Below are positions 62,735 to 64,000 of a DNA stretch of 64,000 bases, piece after piece. Position 1 is the stretch's first letter; each line of letters begins with the position of its first letter. The DNA comes from Cerrena zonata (Eukaryota > Basidiomycota > Agaricomycetes > Polyporales > Cerrenaceae), in NCBI GenBank assembly GCA_038087015.1, contig JASBNA010000025.1, positions 434,001 to 498,000 of the forward strand. The letters are read 5' to 3'. Made by a program: the position numbers and the translations under genes. Below the pieces are notes generated by a model. That model had not been told where the DNA came from and searched no databases. It was given only the letters and a program-made list of their open reading frames with translations.

Positions 62735-63648
62735 ATGTCTCGTATCCAACGCAGGCTACGATATGAAGAATTGATCAAAATCCAGTGAAATCCATTGGCA
62801 ACGATTCGGTTGCAAAGATTGACATAGGCACATTCAATACAACCCCGCTTCACGAATTTTCCAGTCCTAGGCACCACAATGCCCACTCTATTGCACTCTC
62901 CATTCGATATGCGTCTCCTCCAACAATACTACTTGGTATGAATATGCTCGACATGAATATTCCTCGCATTAGATGCAAGATCCTTAGCGTGGCGAATGAC
63001 GGTGCCCAGGTCGACATCGAGTCATGGGAAGACACCAAACTCTACTCCGTCGGCTGTTCGTGGCTGAGCATCCCACCAAATGACCCCGACATCCAATGCG
63101 GCAGGTTTGATACCCTGGAAGATCACCCGATGTCAAAACCGAATATATCGACAAAACACAAAGTCACCTTCACACACCCATATCACACGACTCCTAAGGT
63201 GGTCGTCTGGCTCGAGGCCTTTTCTACGCATCCAGGGCGTAATTGTCGCATCATCGTCGAGGCCACCGATATTACCCCTTCTGGTTTCACCCTCGAGATC
63301 AATACATGGCTCTGGACGGACATACTCTGTGCGACAGCAGTATGGCTGGCGCATTCTGCTGACAGAAAGGATATTCGAAGTGGAGCGTTCAGCACTGACG
63401 ACGTCCGTCCACGCAACGAGCCGCGTCTGAAGAACAGCTCATACATTCCCATCGCTGGAGGTGCTTACTCGAAGAAGCCGCATGTTTTCAGTGCTCTGAA
63501 CATGCTTGATTTCCGGAGCGGTCGAAATATTCGGGTCAAGGCCCATACGGGTGATATGACGCTGCATGGAATGACTTGGCACCTCGATAGTGGGGCAGAT
63601 AGCGTCTGCTATGGGGCTGGAGCGTCCTTTATCATCCTTGATCAGTAG
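62735..63648 (+). CDS. H-type lectin domain protein, three repeats
   Basis: Carbohydrate-binding protein predicted to recognise terminal sugars such as N-acetylgalactosamine, the usual H-type specificity. A 7-nt first exon (62735-62741, ATGTCTC) and a 44-nt intron (62742-62785) lead into exon 62786-63648, giving 289 residues in frame, starting MSLKSIGND. Three tandem copies of the fold are visible, each with a GxF(N/D/S)T start, a hydrophobic centre (TILLGMNMLD, KVVVWLEAF, HVFSALNMLD) and a closing W or Y region (GCSWLSI, AVWLAHS, GAGASFIIL). No signal peptide is visible, typical of cytosolic fruiting-body lectins. It is divergent from NLR-C. The alternative, a GTG-initiated single exon, is unlikely in a fungus. 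Confidence 0.82.
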
Positions 63649-64000
63649 GTTTATGCATGTTCCACGTCTTGGTATGTCGGGTGTTTATATTTGATTCGAT
63701 CTTTCACCATGATTCTGATGCATAACTATAGGTCATATTCTGCAGAGATTATATTATACCAACTAACTAGTGTTGACTTAGGCAGATATATCAACCGTGT
63801 GTATCGAATCTCCCGCTTCTTGTATGCTTGATTACGACTATAGTCAATTTCAACGAGGCTTCATGGGCAATTACTTTGTCACACGGGTCCTTTATGTTTC
63901 TGCACCGTGACAAGGCAGCGCTTTTCCGAGGATGCATCATGATCTTTAGCCAGTTGAATCGTTTTATAGAAAATCACGTAAAACCAAAATCTGACTCGAG
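63649..64000. other. 3' flank of the lectin gene
   Basis: No gene or repeat recognised up to the window end. Confidence 0.5.

Noticed and set aside
1..64000. CRISPR arrays, bacterial operons, ribosome binding sites or phage elements
   Set aside because: The intron-rich genes and fungal families show this is eukaryotic nuclear DNA, and no regularly spaced repeats were seen.

Overview
This window looks like nuclear DNA of a filamentous basidiomycete, probably an Agaricomycete. Genes are broken by many short (about 45-70 bp) GT-AG introns and by exons as short as 7-25 nt. Gene content also fits: NACHT-WD40 STAND proteins, a DUF6534-type seven-helix protein, an H-type lectin, a tannase-family esterase, a GH51 arabinofuranosidase, MFS permeases and a cytochrome P450. 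Nothing points to bacterial, viral or organellar DNA.

Layout. 1-22 kb is dominated by two tandem, same-strand NLR-like genes (NLR-A 2455-7857, NLR-B 14203-19666). They lie among long non-coding stretches that are themselves duplicated and decaying. 22-36 kb holds a tannase-family gene with two frame breaks, a large unrecognised protein, and a divergent pair made of a GH51 alpha-L-arabinofuranosidase and an MFS sugar transporter. 36-46 kb holds a small conserved hypothetical gene, an SH3 relic, a P450, a DUF6534-like membrane protein and a monocarboxylate-type MFS transporter. 47-54 kb, on the plus strand, holds a cyclopropane-fatty-acid-synthase-like methyltransferase, an alpha/beta hydrolase and a long hypothetical protein. 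55-64 kb holds a third NLR (NLR-C 55544-61033), divergent from an H-type lectin gene (62735-63648).

The main system is the set of three paralogous NLR genes. Each can be spliced from nine exons, in frame from ATG to stop, at matching positions, giving 1654, 1676 and 1682 residues. Order of parts: a short C2-like N-terminal module, an acidic linker, a helical region, a NACHT NTPase and a long WD40 region. All three share a conserved block about 100-175 bp upstream of the start codon; in two copies its core is an inverted repeat. NLR-A and NLR-B also share their downstream non-coding DNA. A further copy of that flank at 21.7-22.1 kb has no NLR attached, so a third tandem unit has probably been lost. 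A short motif around CCGGCATTTCCCG recurs at least eight times, always between genes.

All exon structures were reconstructed by eye from splice signals and reading frame. Family names rest on motifs recognised by eye, not on database searches. Several metabolic genes carry single-base frame breaks while about 15 kb of NLR coding sequence, the P450 and the MCT are clean; this is either real decay or local sequencing error.
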